Shown here: positions 34,621 through 44,120 of the stretch, one piece after another
How the letters are laid out: the number at the start of each line of letters is the position of its first letter
How positions within the stretch are numbered: the stretch's first letter is position 1
Source of the DNA: CAYLMG01 sp964493425
GTDB taxonomy: Bacteria > Planctomycetota > Phycisphaerae > Sedimentisphaerales > Anaerobacaceae
DNA length: 64,000 bases
NCBI GenBank assembly: GCA_964493425.1
Contig: CAZBMW010000001.1
Span: 191,572 to 255,571 of the forward strand
Direction of reading: 5' to 3'
Translations under genes and position numbers: made by a program
Notes under the pieces: model-generated
Seen by the model: the letters and a program-made list of their open reading frames with translations, nothing else
What the model was told of the DNA's origin: nothing
Database searches by the model: none

Positions 34621-37600
34621 TCAATCACCTAAACCATCCTGATAAAGCTGCCAAACTTCCTCGTCAGTCAAAGCCCGATTGTAAATTCGAACATCATCAA
34701 TAATACCGTTGAATGGATAATGTCCGGTATTAACTCTGCCAATTCTATAATTCACTGTATTGAGGTCAATATCATATACGGTTTCACTGTTATCCAGATG
34801 ACCATCAATATAAAGAGAAGAATACCCATTTGAATCTCTTGTAATCACTATGTGATACCAATGGTCTATCAGTATTGGTTCGGTAGATGTCAGATAAGTT
34901 ACTCCGCCGCCTTTGGGTCTGTCTCCAAAGTATATTATATTGTCGTGGTAAACTCGGAGCCAATTTTCATAAGAGTAACCCACGTATGAATTTCCCTGAT
35001 TTCTTCCGAAAATGGTTTGGCTTTCGTCAGAACCATAGGTTTTCACCCAGACGGAAATCGATATCGGCTGGTCAATCTCATCGAGCGTTGTTGTTTCCAC
35101 ATAGTCGTCGGTGCCGTCGAAATCCAGTGCCCATCCGATTTTTCCTGTTATCCAATTCGCTCCGTAGATATTACCGTGGTTATCACCTGCTGAATCGTAT
35201 GCGATGTCGCCTTCGCCTTCATCGAGCTTCCACCAGCTGACTAAATAATCGTTGGTATCGCCGCGAGTGGAAAAACTCCATATGTCGCCTTTGTAAATGT
35301 CCGGGTTGGTTATCTCATCAATCCGCCAGTAATAAGTGGAGTTGAAATCTAAACCGCAGGGATCCCAGCTATTGATGCTAAAGCGGCCCTTGTATTCATT
35401 GGAATCGGGAGTCGCCTCGTTAACATCGTTAAAATCAGTTCCGAAATATACATCGTGCTCAACAGCATCTTTTCTGGGCGTCCAGCTAAGAACAACATTG
35501 GGATCTACAAGGTCGGCGCCATCTTCAGGATAGGGATTAGAGGCTTTATCACCTAATCCTTCTTGGTAAATCTGCCAGATTTCTTCATCAGTCAAGGCCC
35601 TGTCATAAATGCGAACATCGTCAATAAGCCCGTTGAATGGATAATGTCCGGTATTGACTCTGCCTATCCTATATTTGACGTTTACAAGGTCAATATTAAA
35701 TACGGTATCATTGTTATCGAAGCAACCATTAATATATAACGTGGCAAAACTATTTGCATCTCTTGTAACAACTATATGATGCCACTGGCCTATTTCTATA
35801 GGTTCAGTAGATGTCAGATATGTTACTCCACCTCCTGGCGGCCGGTCTCCAAAGTATACAAAATTGTCTTTTGAAATTCGGATACAATTCTCGTAAGAAT
35901 AACCCACGTATGAATCTCCCTGATTTCTTCCGAAAATAGTTTGAGTTTCATTAGATCCATAAGTTTTAATCCAGGCAGAAATCGATATCGGCTGATCGAT
36001 CTCGTCGATTGTTGTCGTTTCCACATAGTCATTAGTTCCATCGAAGTCCAGTGCCCATCCGATTTTACCGGCTGTCCAGGTTGCTCCGTAGATAGTGCCG
36101 TGGTTATTACCTATTGAATCATATGCGATGTCACCTTCGCCTTCATCGAACTTCCAGTGAGCAACCGGCTCTAACCACCAGGGATTTTCAAATAGCCAGT
36201 TTTCTATGAGAAGTAGAAAATCATACCCATTAACAGCGCTGCTGAAATCCAAGTCACTTTTGCCGCACCAGTAAGGTATTGTGCAGTCTGTTTCGAGCCA
36301 GCAGGCAGCAAAGGCAGAATAATCCCAGAAGTTTACTATATAGTCTCTGTTAAAATCTCCCAGAGGCCAGCATATAGGGTATTGGCTTAAATCACTTTGC
36401 TTGAATAAGACGGGAGGCAAACCAAAGCCTTCGGACAGGCCTGCAATAGAAGCGGTTGCATCGGTGTCGAGCCAGGCAATGCACATTTTGCCGTTAACAA
36501 GGTAGAGCTCTATCTGGAAGCTGTTTTTTGCAGTTTTGTCACCATACAGCGGCACATCCCGGTATGTAACGACTATTCTGTCGTCAAGCTGCTTATAAGA
36601 AATATTCTGCTCGCTTGATGGGTTAAGGTCGGTAAATAGTCCTGCTATGCGCGGTATTGAAAAATGGTGTTCCATGCTCGTTTCATATTCAGTGTCACCC
36701 TCACCGAATGTGATATAGCCGTTGCTTCCTATATAGAAACGGTCGTACCAGTTGCCGTAGAATAAAATCTCGTTGCCGTCATTCAGTATGACTTCACCAT
36801 AATCATCATCCCACAAGGTAATATTTGTTCCTCCGTTGGGGTCGGTTGGAAATTCACTTATTTTTTGCCTGCAGGCCTCATAATAGGCACTTGAACCGTC
36901 CGGCATAAATGTCAGCATCAAACCTGTTAAATCGTTGTAGCCGTCGAAGATTTCGGCAAAGCTGTCCGGCGGTTCGACAGTGAGGGAGACTGTTCTTCTC
37001 CTTATGCAGCCGCTGTCTAAATTCTCGAAGAATACAGTGTCCTGGTATATATTGGGGTCAAGTAAATAAGCGTTGCTTGAAAAACAAACGTTGACATCTA
37101 CGGTTTCATTTGGTTCTAAGAGGCCGAATTCGGGACTTATCATCAGCCAGGTTTCGGTATTATATGCGGACCAGTTAATATCCTCGATTCCGATATTAGT
37201 TAGTGTATATGATATACAGTTAGGCTCAAAAGGCCCGCCCCTTGGGCCGGTGACCTCGAAATCATCTTGCGGCGAAGCTTGAAGGGCATCGGGTATTACT
37301 GTCATTGTAACCGGGACAATAATTTCCGGATTATACGGGTCATTTGTAATAATAATAATTTCTGCATAGTATACACCTGGTTCCATTTCGGTTGCATCAA
37401 ATGTTACACTTATAATATTCGGCTCGTTTGGTTCAACTGTACCTTCTTCGGGCTCGATAACGAGCCACGGCACCTTTGTTTCAAGGGCGGCTTGATATAC
37501 ATTTAGCCTGCCGTTAGATACACATTTGCCATTCAGGCTGCTGATTTGGTCAACAGTACTTAATATAATGTCTTTAGCCTCGCTGTTGCTCATCATTGGA

Positions 37601-39324
37601 TTCATTGACCAGATAAGCGCGCAGGCACCTGCAACGTGAGGTGTGGCCATTGAGGTGCCGCTGAGGTATTGATACTGGTTTCCAGGCTCGCAGCTTAAGA
37701 TGCTACTTCCGGGTGCGCCGAGGTCAACAGATGTCGGGCCGTAATTTGAAAAGCTGGACCTGTCGTCATATTTATCTGTTGATAATACGGCGATAAGACT
37801 TTCGCAGTCGAAGCTTGACGGATAGTGAGGATAAGTGTCATTATTGGTGCCGTCGTTTCCGGCTGCGGCAACGAAGAGCATGCCGGCAGCACCTGCGGCG
37901 TCTATCGCGTCTTTTAAGGCCTGGCTGTAACTGCCGCCGCCCCAGGAATTGCTCGATAGATTGGCACCCATTAGAATGCTGTACTCCACGCTTGCAATGG
38001 CGTCATCTGTCCAGCCGCTACCTCCCGAACCGAGAAACTTAATTGCCATTAATCTAACATCCCAGCATACTCCGGCCACTCCCTGATTATTGTTGCCGAC
38101 ACCGCCTATGGTTCCGGCGCAGTGGGTTCCGTGATAATGGTCGTCCATAGGATTACCGTCATCGTTACGAAAATCATAACCGTAAACATCGTCCACATAG
38201 CCATTTCCATCATCATCTACGCCATTACCCGGTATCTCGCCTTCATTAATCCACATATTGTCCGCCAGGTCGCTGTGCGTATAATCAATCCCTGTGTCGA
38301 TTACAGCGACTATGATTTGGTCGCTCCCGGTTGTAATGTCCCACGCCTCCGGCGCATCGATATCGGCGTCAACGGTACCTCCGGATTGGCCTGTATTGTG
38401 CATACCCCAAAGGTCGTCGAAAAGAGTATCGTTAGGAATAGTGGATAGGGCATATACTTCATAATTCGGCTGTGCATACAAAACGCCCTCAGTATTGTTG
38501 AGCTGTTCCACTGCCTGTTCTACAGTCATCTCGGTAGGCAGTTCGATTACATCCAATCCTGGAACAATAGTAAACGTTCGTTTGACGGTTGCTCCGCCTA
38601 ATGATTCTAGAATAGAAGCTTTTTGCTGCATGCTGACCACTTTACCGTCGGGCTGTTCGGCGAAACGTACCAAAACTTCTCCAGGCTTATACGGCGTGTC
38701 ATCTATAACGGTAAAATCCCGCTCCGTTGGAATGGAGAAAATCTTATCTTCTGACTCGGCAGCAATTATTTTATTGAGCCGTTCAGTTGAAGTATGAGGG
38801 GGAGCGACGGTACGGGTTCGTATCTGAAAATCGAATGTCTCGATGCCGTCGTTGCCGATTGTCATTGTGTCAGATAGAATAAGACCTTCCGTCAGGTTTA
38901 CATCGTAACTGTCGGGGGCTACCCAAACGCCGCCTGGAAGTTCAACCGTTAAATTAACATCGCGAGTTTCTTCTTCTTCTGAAGATATGTTAAGAAAGGT
39001 CAATGTATCGATATAAACCCCTTCTGGTAAAGAGTTGGCTTCGGCAGTCAGACTGACGGTGACAATGGTTGAGGCTGCAGGTCCCAGCGGCCCCCAGTCA
39101 GGTTCAATATACAACCAATCGACGGTTTTGTAGACACCCCACCATATCGTATTTGGGCCGTTGTTGGTTAATTGGTAATCTTTGAATGAAGGACTGAACG
39201 GTCCTCCCGGCTCACCGGAAGATATAAAATCTTCTTTCGGTGTAACCTCCAGGTCTCCGGCAATAGAGTTTCCTGCAAAAAACACTACAGCCAAGATTAT
39301 AATCGATAAAACTATCCTGTTCAT
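34621..39324 (-). CDS. Secreted S8 serine protease with BACON-like, dockerin-like and LamG modules
   Basis: 1567 residues with signal peptide MNRIVLSIIILAVVFFAGNSIA. Order: N-terminal beta-sandwich (~24-130), propeptide (YKPGEVLVRF, ~210-290), subtilase domain with Asp343 (VIDTGID), His398 (HGTHCAG), oxyanion Asn490 and Ser558 (GTSMATPHVAG), two BACON-like segments (~620-810), a beta region with GSNGYITFGEGDTEY, a dockerin-like pair (DFNRDYIVNFWDYSAFA and DLDFSSAVNGYDF), then LamG, Fn3-like, LamG. It probably degrades protein outside the cell or on the surface, with LamG units binding glycans. There is no LPXTG or PEP-CTERM tail. CTCCTTTTTCC upstream (plus-strand reading) contains the GGAG/AAGGA site. 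Confidence 0.92.
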   Translation of the reverse strand: MNRIVLSIIILAVVFFAGNSIAGDLEVTPKEDFISSGEPGGPFSPSFKDYQLTNNGPNTIWWGVYKTVDWLYIEPDWGPLGPAASTIVTVSLTAEANSLPEGVYIDTLTFLNISSEEEETRDVNLTVELPGGVWVAPDSYDVNLTEGLILSDTMTIGNDGIETFDFQIRTRTVAPPHTSTERLNKIIAAESEDKIFSIPTERDFTVIDDTPYKPGEVLVRFAEQPDGKVVSMQQKASILESLGGATVKRTFTIVPGLDVIELPTEMTVEQAVEQLNNTEGVLYAQPNYEVYALSTIPNDTLFDDLWGMHNTGQSGGTVDADIDAPEAWDITTGSDQIIVAVIDTGIDYTHSDLADNMWINEGEIPGNGVDDDGNGYVDDVYGYDFRNDDGNPMDDHYHGTHCAGTIGGVGNNNQGVAGVCWDVRLMAIKFLGSGGSGWTDDAIASVEYSILMGANLSSNSWGGGSYSQALKDAIDAAGAAGMLFVAAAGNDGTNNDTYPHYPSSFDCESLIAVLSTDKYDDRSSFSNYGPTSVDLGAPGSSILSCEPGNQYQYLSGTSMATPHVAGACALIWSMNPMMSNSEAKDIILSTVDQISSLNGKCVSNGRLNVYQAALETKVPWLVIEPEEGTVEPNEPNIISVTFDATEMEPGVYYAEIIIITNDPYNPEIIVPVTMTVIPDALQASPQDDFEVTGPRGGPFEPNCISYTLTNIGIEDINWSAYNTETWLMISPEFGLLEPNETVDVNVCFSSNAYLLDPNIYQDTVFFENLDSGCIRRRTVSLTVEPPDSFAEIFDGYNDLTGLMLTFMPDGSSAYYEACRQKISEFPTDPNGGTNITLWDDDYGEVILNDGNEILFYGNWYDRFYIGSNGYITFGEGDTEYETSMEHHFSIPRIAGLFTDLNPSSEQNISYKQLDDRIVVTYRDVPLYGDKTAKNSFQIELYLVNGKMCIAWLDTDATASIAGLSEGFGLPPVLFKQSDLSQYPICWPLGDFNRDYIVNFWDYSAFAACWLETDCTIPYWCGKSDLDFSSAVNGYDFLLLIENWLFENPWWLEPVAHWKFDEGEGDIAYDSIGNNHGTIYGATWTAGKIGWALDFDGTNDYVETTTIDEIDQPISISAWIKTYGSNETQTIFGRNQGDSYVGYSYENCIRISKDNFVYFGDRPPGGGVTYLTSTEPIEIGQWHHIVVTRDANSFATLYINGCFDNNDTVFNIDLVNVKYRIGRVNTGHYPFNGLIDDVRIYDRALTDEEIWQIYQEGLGDKASNPYPEDGADLVDPNVVLSWTPRKDAVEHDVYFGTDFNDVNEATPDSNEYKGRFSINSWDPCGLDFNSTYYWRIDEITNPDIYKGDIWSFSTRGDTNDYLVSWWKLDEGEGDIAYDSAGDNHGNIYGANWITGKIGWALDFDGTDDYVETTTLDEIDQPISISVWVKTYGSDESQTIFGRNQGNSYVGYSYENWLRVYHDNIIYFGDRPKGGGVTYLTSTEPILIDHWYHIVITRDSNGYSSLYIDGHLDNSETVYDIDLNTVNYRIGRVNTGHYPFNGIIDDVRIYNRALTDEEVWQLYQDGLGD
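34625..36172. repeat. Two near-identical LamG-coding units, 924-bp period
   Basis: The LamG-coding stretch from about 34625-35235 recurs at about 35549-36172 with identical runs of 20 and more bases (for example TTGAATGGATAATGTCCGGT in both). The offset is 924 bp, exactly 308 codons, so the copies are in frame. Between them lies the Fn3-like module. This marks a recent intragenic duplication or gene conversion. Confidence 0.85.
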
Positions 39325-39651
39325 TTTTGTCTCCTTTTTCCTTTATCAAAAAGTTTAGAGTATTTATGTTTGAGAATTTAAATAATTGCAGTTATGCTTT
39401 TGTTTAGAAATCCTCCTACTCGTGTTTCTGGATAGTCTTTAAACAGCAACTGTAATTCAAAATAGGAGTAATAGCAAGAGAATTTTTTGCAGATTTCATC
39501 CATTTTAAGCTTTTGGTGAAACGGGCATATTCGTCCTGAAGGACGGCAAGAAGAGGCTTAGGCAGAGCGGGAGAATTATTTTATTGCAAATTACATTTTA
39601 TTACTTTAAGATTCTTAGAGTTGATTAACAAAGGAATGGATTCTGTAAGAA
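39325..39651. other. Intergenic region between divergent genes
   Basis: Separates the protease gene (minus) from lptF (plus). I see only a small hairpin CGTCC-TGAA-GGACG (39532-39545) and AT-rich DNA that must hold both promoters. No coding frame or RNA gene was recognised. Confidence 0.5.
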
Positions 39652-41262
39652 ATGATTTTTACATTGCATAGATATATATTTCGCGAGGCATTCAGGGTGT
39701 TTGTGTTTGCCAGCCTTGCGCTGACGGTGATATTGAGTCTGGGGATGATTTTGCGTCCTGTTCAGGAACACGGTGTAGGGCCTCAGCAGGTATTTCACTT
39801 GATAGGGTATTTCCTGCCAATCACGCTGACGTTCGTACTGCCAATTGCGGCCTTATTTGCTGCCTCACTTGTTTACGGCAGATTTGCAAGCGATAATGAA
39901 CTCGATGCCTGCAGGGCAAGCGGTATTGGGCTGACATCTCTTGTTTATCCGGGATTGGCGCTTGCGATAATGGTTACGATTGCAAATCTGATTCTGAGTT
40001 TTTATGTGACACCGGCCTTTGTACAGCGAGCCGAAAAAGCCCTCAAGGCTGACGCACAAAAGATAATATTCAGAAACATACAGCGAAGGGGATATTATAA
40101 ATCGCCTGATGGAGAATGGCAGGTTTACGCTGACCTTGTGGACTCGACAAAAAAGCTTCTTTCCGGTGTTGTTATAACAGAGCTTACAAAAACGAAAATG
40201 CAAAGAATTGTTACCTGCGATGACGCCTACGTGCAGTTCAATCCGCAGAGACGTTTTAACGAGGTCCAGATAACGGCGTATAATACGTATATCGTTGACT
40301 ATATGAATGAGGATTCGTTCTACAATGAGCGCTCGAGTATTATACAGGAGTTTCCGCCTATGCTTGGCGATGACATAAAGTTCAAAAAAATAGATAAAAT
40401 AAAGCAAATCCAGGCCAATTACATGCTCTTTAATCCTGTCGCCAAGCTGGCTTATGCAACTTATGCACAGTTTACTACCGAGTTGCTGGCGAATGATATC
40501 GAACAAAAAATCAATAATAAGGAAGACGAGTTCTATACGCTGCACAGCGGCGAGAAGATTATAAGATTCACAGCTGACAGCTGCACCGTGACGGATGAAA
40601 GGCAAATTGAACTTGGAGGAAGGGTCATTGCCGAGGAATACGATGACCTGTCGATGACAGTTCCGAGACGCAGCCTGCAATGCTCGAAGGCTGTGCTGAA
40701 TACGAGGGGTGAGGAGGATTTGCTGACTCTGACATTCGCCTTTTACGGTGCGCGCTGGCGAAGTTCAGACGGCCTAGGAGGCATGGCAGGGCGGCCAATC
40801 GTCATTCGAGGATTAATTATACCGGCTTCGGTAACGAAGGTAACCGACCAGAAGAGTTCTATTTTGGAAGCGGTCAAAGGCCCTTATATGGAACAGTCAC
40901 TCAAACGAGAACCCGGGCTGCGATTGCTGCAATTGGAAGATGAACTTCAAAAAAAGATTCGAAAAACCGCTGCTCAAATAAAAGCTGAGATACATTCAAG
41001 ATTGTCTTTTGGTATTGGATGTGTGCCGCTGATTATGATAGGCATAGGGCTTGGTATTATCAAAAAAGGAGGGCATCTGCTCAGCGCGTTCGGTGTCAGT
41101 TCAATACCTGCTGCGGTTTTGATAGTGTGTATAATGAGCGGCAAAAATATTATCGAGAACCTCGGCTCGCAACCACAGACCGGTATGGTTTTTATATGGG
41201 CCGGCCCGGCCCTGCTGGTTTTACTGGTCGCTGTGATATATCGCGGGCTGCTGAAAAACTGA
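39652..41262 (+). CDS. lptF: LptF/LptG-family permease (first of pair)
   Basis: 536 residues. The N-terminal helices (LHRYIFREAFRVFVFASLALTVILS) and the following LPI.. VLPIAALFAASLVYGRFASDNELDACRASG match the YjgP/YjgQ family of LptB2FG, which extracts lipopolysaccharide from the inner membrane. A large periplasmic jellyroll-type domain lies in the middle (~120-420), longer than in E. coli LptF (~366 residues in all). The last helices return near residue 440. The adjacent gene encodes the partner permease. In Planctomycetota the lipid substrate is not firmly known. Confidence 0.85.
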   Translation: MIFTLHRYIFREAFRVFVFASLALTVILSLGMILRPVQEHGVGPQQVFHLIGYFLPITLTFVLPIAALFAASLVYGRFASDNELDACRASGIGLTSLVYPGLALAIMVTIANLILSFYVTPAFVQRAEKALKADAQKIIFRNIQRRGYYKSPDGEWQVYADLVDSTKKLLSGVVITELTKTKMQRIVTCDDAYVQFNPQRRFNEVQITAYNTYIVDYMNEDSFYNERSSIIQEFPPMLGDDIKFKKIDKIKQIQANYMLFNPVAKLAYATYAQFTTELLANDIEQKINNKEDEFYTLHSGEKIIRFTADSCTVTDERQIELGGRVIAEEYDDLSMTVPRRSLQCSKAVLNTRGEEDLLTLTFAFYGARWRSSDGLGGMAGRPIVIRGLIIPASVTKVTDQKSSILEAVKGPYMEQSLKREPGLRLLQLEDELQKKIRKTAAQIKAEIHSRLSFGIGCVPLIMIGIGLGIIKKGGHLLSAFGVSSIPAAVLIVCIMSGKNIIENLGSQPQTGMVFIWAGPALLVLLVAVIYRGLLKN

Positions 41263-41309
41263 GTCTGTAAACGGAGTTTAAAAAAAATTGTATTAAGACG
41301 GAAACCTGA

Positions 41310-42407
41310 ATGAAAATATTGGACAAATACGTCGCAAAGAATTTTTTAATAGGTTATGCCATTGCCTTTTCTGTGCTTGTTGGACTGCGGATAATTATCG
41401 AATTATTCGTTAATCTTGATGAATTTACGGAACATGCAGACATTGGAAGCTTTGCTGTCATTAAAAATGTATTAACTTTTTATGGAATCCGGGTATCACT
41501 GTACTTCAGGGATTTTGCGGGGATGATAACGGTTGTTGCAGCGACATTTTCGTTTGGTAAGATGGTGCGCAGCAGAGAGCTGGTTGCCGTGATGGCTTCC
41601 GGAGTCAGTCTGAAACGTGTGGTTGTTCCCATAATTGTTCTTGCGTTAATAGCTACCGGCATTTTGGTTATCGACCAGGAATTTATAATACCACCCCTGG
41701 CCAATAAGCTCGTTCGAAGCGAAGACGATATTGCAGGCGATGAATCCTACGATGTAAGATTTATAAGTGATGCCAATAGCGCCCTGCTTTTTTCACAAAA
41801 GTACGAAGTAAAAAGCCAGACTTTATATAGTCCCACAGTTCTGCCGAGAAAACCAACTCAGAGGCCGGCCATCTGGGAGGTAACAGGCTGGATATCAGCG
41901 GAAAAGGCTGTCTATGATGATAAAGCGAAGCGGTGGGATTTGATTGACGGATTCTTTAGTGAGAGGGGCTCGCAGTCTGCCCCTGTACCGGTCAAGTATT
42001 ACCAAACCGATATTACACCGAGTGACATCCCCATCAGGCGCGAGGCTGCTAACAAGTCTCTGCTGAGCTTCTGGCAGCTGCGTACCCTTGCAGAACAGGG
42101 AAAGAAACTAAAGGACCAGGCCCAGCTTTATGCCCAAATGCATTCTCATATCACCGACCCTGTTATCAATCTGGTAATGCTTATGGTAAGCCTGCCCATT
42201 CTCATCTGTCGTGACCCCAAGACAATGAAGGCCGCTGTTATGATAAGCTTTGGCATCACTTCTGCGTGCTATATTACAACTTTTGTCTGCAAGCTGCTCG
42301 CGACGGAGGTCTTTTTCAAAATGATAATACCGGAATTCTGGGTATGGCTGCCGGTCTTTATCTTTGTCCCCGTCGCCTTTATCGAACTGGACTCAATGAA
42401 GACTTAG
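41310..42407 (+). CDS. lptG: LptF/LptG-family permease (second of pair)
   Basis: 365 residues, standard length. It begins MKILDKYVAKNFLIGYAIAFSVLVGL, the typical LptG start, with RSRELVAVMASGVSLKRVVVP as the coupling-helix region that contacts LptB. The periplasmic domain (~130-250) is followed by three C-terminal helices (SHITDPVINLVMLMVSLPIL onward). The stop lies one base from the end of the convergent thiC gene, leaving no room for a terminator. Confidence 0.88.
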   Translation: MKILDKYVAKNFLIGYAIAFSVLVGLRIIIELFVNLDEFTEHADIGSFAVIKNVLTFYGIRVSLYFRDFAGMITVVAATFSFGKMVRSRELVAVMASGVSLKRVVVPIIVLALIATGILVIDQEFIIPPLANKLVRSEDDIAGDESYDVRFISDANSALLFSQKYEVKSQTLYSPTVLPRKPTQRPAIWEVTGWISAEKAVYDDKAKRWDLIDGFFSERGSQSAPVPVKYYQTDITPSDIPIRREAANKSLLSFWQLRTLAEQGKKLKDQAQLYAQMHSHITDPVINLVMLMVSLPILICRDPKTMKAAVMISFGITSACYITTFVCKLLATEVFFKMIIPEFWVWLPVFIFVPVAFIELDSMKT

Positions 42408-42408
42408 T

Positions 42409-43731
42409 TCAGACCGAAGAAGCGGATTTATCTTTTAAGAACTCTCTGATTTCCTTATTGATTCTTAAGCTGCACCATTGCTGGCCGCACATAGTACAGT
42501 AATCGGCGCTTGTCACCTGCCTGTCGGCTGCCCTTTCGCAGGCCTCGCGATACATACGCTCTGCTGTTGCCGGGTCGAGAGATTCAGACAGATGTTTTTG
42601 CCAGTTGAGACTGCTTCTTGCAATGCTTAGGTTCTTATCTCTTTCGGCAGAGCCTTTCAGTCCTCGGGCGATGTCTGCTGCGTGTGCCGCAATTTTTGCC
42701 GCGACGACACCTGTCCGGACATCGTCGGCGTTGGGCAGACCAAGGTGCTCACGTGGGGTTACATAGCATAAAAAAGAGGCGCCGTAAAAAGCGGCGGCCG
42801 TTCCGCCGATTGCTGAGGTTATATGGTCGTATCCTGCGGCAATATCGGTTACCACAGGGCCGAGGACATAGAAAGGTGCATCGTGACAGAGCTTTTGCTC
42901 GATTTGCATATTGTGCTGTATCTGGTCAAAGGGGATATGGCCTGGGCCTTCGACCATAACCTGACAGCCTTTTTGGCGTGCTCTCAAAACAAGCTCACCG
43001 AGTGTTTTTAGCTCCGCAAGCTGCGCCTTGTCGGTTGCATCTGCAATGGCACCTGGTCGCAGGCCGTCACCGAGTGAAAAGCAGACATCGTATTCTGCCA
43101 TTATGTCGCACAAATCATCGAATAACTCGTACATAGGATTTTGCCTGTTGTGATAAATCATCCACTTAGCCAGCAGTGCTCCGCCGCGGCTGACAATACC
43201 GGCTACTCTGTTTTTGACAAGGGGCAGGTATTCTTTTAGGACCCCAGCGTGAATAGTGAAAAAATCGACACCCTGTTTAGCCTGTTTTTCTATTGTTTCG
43301 AGGATTGTTTTGCCGTTGATTTCTTCCACTGTCCTTGACTCGATAACCTGATAAATCGGTACTGTTCCGAAAGGTACAGGGCACTGCGACAGAAGCGTCT
43401 GGCGGGTTTCGTCGAGATTGCCGCCTGTACTTAAATCCATAATAGTATCTGCGCCGACCTCGAGAGCTGCCCGCATCTTTTCGAGTTCAGCTTCTATTGA
43501 TGAACCTGCGCTGCTGGTGCCGATGTTTGCATTTACCTTGGTCGTAACCGCACGGCCGATGCCGATAGGTCGAAGATTGCTCTTTATATGCAGTTTATTT
43601 GCAGGTATTACCATTTTGCCGGCGGCTACCTGTTCGGCAATTAATTCGGCGCCAAGGCCTTCAGCTTCAGCGACGAGTCTCATTTGCTCTGTAATATTGC
43701 CTGATTTTGCAGCCTGTAATTGTGTTGTCAT
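42409..43731 (-). CDS. thiC: Phosphomethylpyrimidine synthase ThiC
   Basis: Radical-SAM enzyme that turns aminoimidazole ribotide into HMP-P for thiamine. 440 residues, the short bacterial form without the N-terminal extension. The C-terminal cluster motif CX2CX4C is seen in DYCTMCGQQWCSLR. Conserved blocks include DLSTGGNLDETR, FTIHAGVL, SRGGALLAKWM and VEGPGHIPFDQI. Expression should be controlled by the TPP riboswitch and terminator between 43753 and 43936. The thiamine thiazole genes sit 8 kb away under a second TPP riboswitch. Confidence 0.97.
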   Translation of the reverse strand: MTTQLQAAKSGNITEQMRLVAEAEGLGAELIAEQVAAGKMVIPANKLHIKSNLRPIGIGRAVTTKVNANIGTSSAGSSIEAELEKMRAALEVGADTIMDLSTGGNLDETRQTLLSQCPVPFGTVPIYQVIESRTVEEINGKTILETIEKQAKQGVDFFTIHAGVLKEYLPLVKNRVAGIVSRGGALLAKWMIYHNRQNPMYELFDDLCDIMAEYDVCFSLGDGLRPGAIADATDKAQLAELKTLGELVLRARQKGCQVMVEGPGHIPFDQIQHNMQIEQKLCHDAPFYVLGPVVTDIAAGYDHITSAIGGTAAAFYGASFLCYVTPREHLGLPNADDVRTGVVAAKIAAHAADIARGLKGSAERDKNLSIARSSLNWQKHLSESLDPATAERMYREACERAADRQVTSADYCTMCGQQWCSLRINKEIREFLKDKSASSV

Positions 43732-43752
43732 TTTGATTACTCGCTCTTAAAA

Positions 43753-43779
43753 CAAAAAATCGCTCCTGCCGGAAGCGAT
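43753..43779 (-). terminator. Attenuator terminator between TPP riboswitch and thiC
   Basis: On the minus strand, ATCGCT-TCCGGCAGG-AGCGAT is followed directly by TTTTTGTTTT, a textbook Rho-independent terminator 22-48 nt before the thiC ATG. It should form when TPP is bound. Confidence 0.85.
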
Positions 43780-43811
43780 TCAAATCAATGTCTTAAAATT
43801 TTTAGTCCAAT

Positions 43812-43936
43812 CACTTTCCTACGCAGGCATATCAGCCGATTTCAGGCGGACTGTCCTGATCAGGTTCAAAGGGTTTTATCTCAGATTCAGCACAAATCAG
43901 GCTCACGACGTATTCGCGCCGAACCACCCCTAGCGA
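43812..43936 (-). ncRNA. TPP riboswitch of thiC
   Basis: Read on the minus strand the leader shows TAGGGGTGG, then CTGAGA, then ACCCTTTGAACCTGATCAGG and GCGTAGGAAA, the conserved Thi-box order. Between CAGGA and ATGCCTGCGTAGG, where the usual P5 loop has AUAAUG, an extra stem CAGTCCG...CGGCTG is inserted. Confidence 0.93.
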
Positions 43937-44120
43937 ACAGAATTTATTATATATCAAAGGTTATAACAGTCAAATAAATAATCAGGATAACGAATTTAGC
44001 AAATATTCGTTGCTGAGAAGTTCTTTATTTCTGCGGAAATCCAGCCTTGTGGCTTGAAACAGAGCGATTTTGATATTAAAATGCACCAACTTTTTGTAAA
44101 TTTTACCGGATTTATGAGTT

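Noticed and set aside
39865..40680. 271-codon minus-strand frame inside lptF
   Set aside because: No start signal or domain, and the opposite strand encodes a conserved permease.
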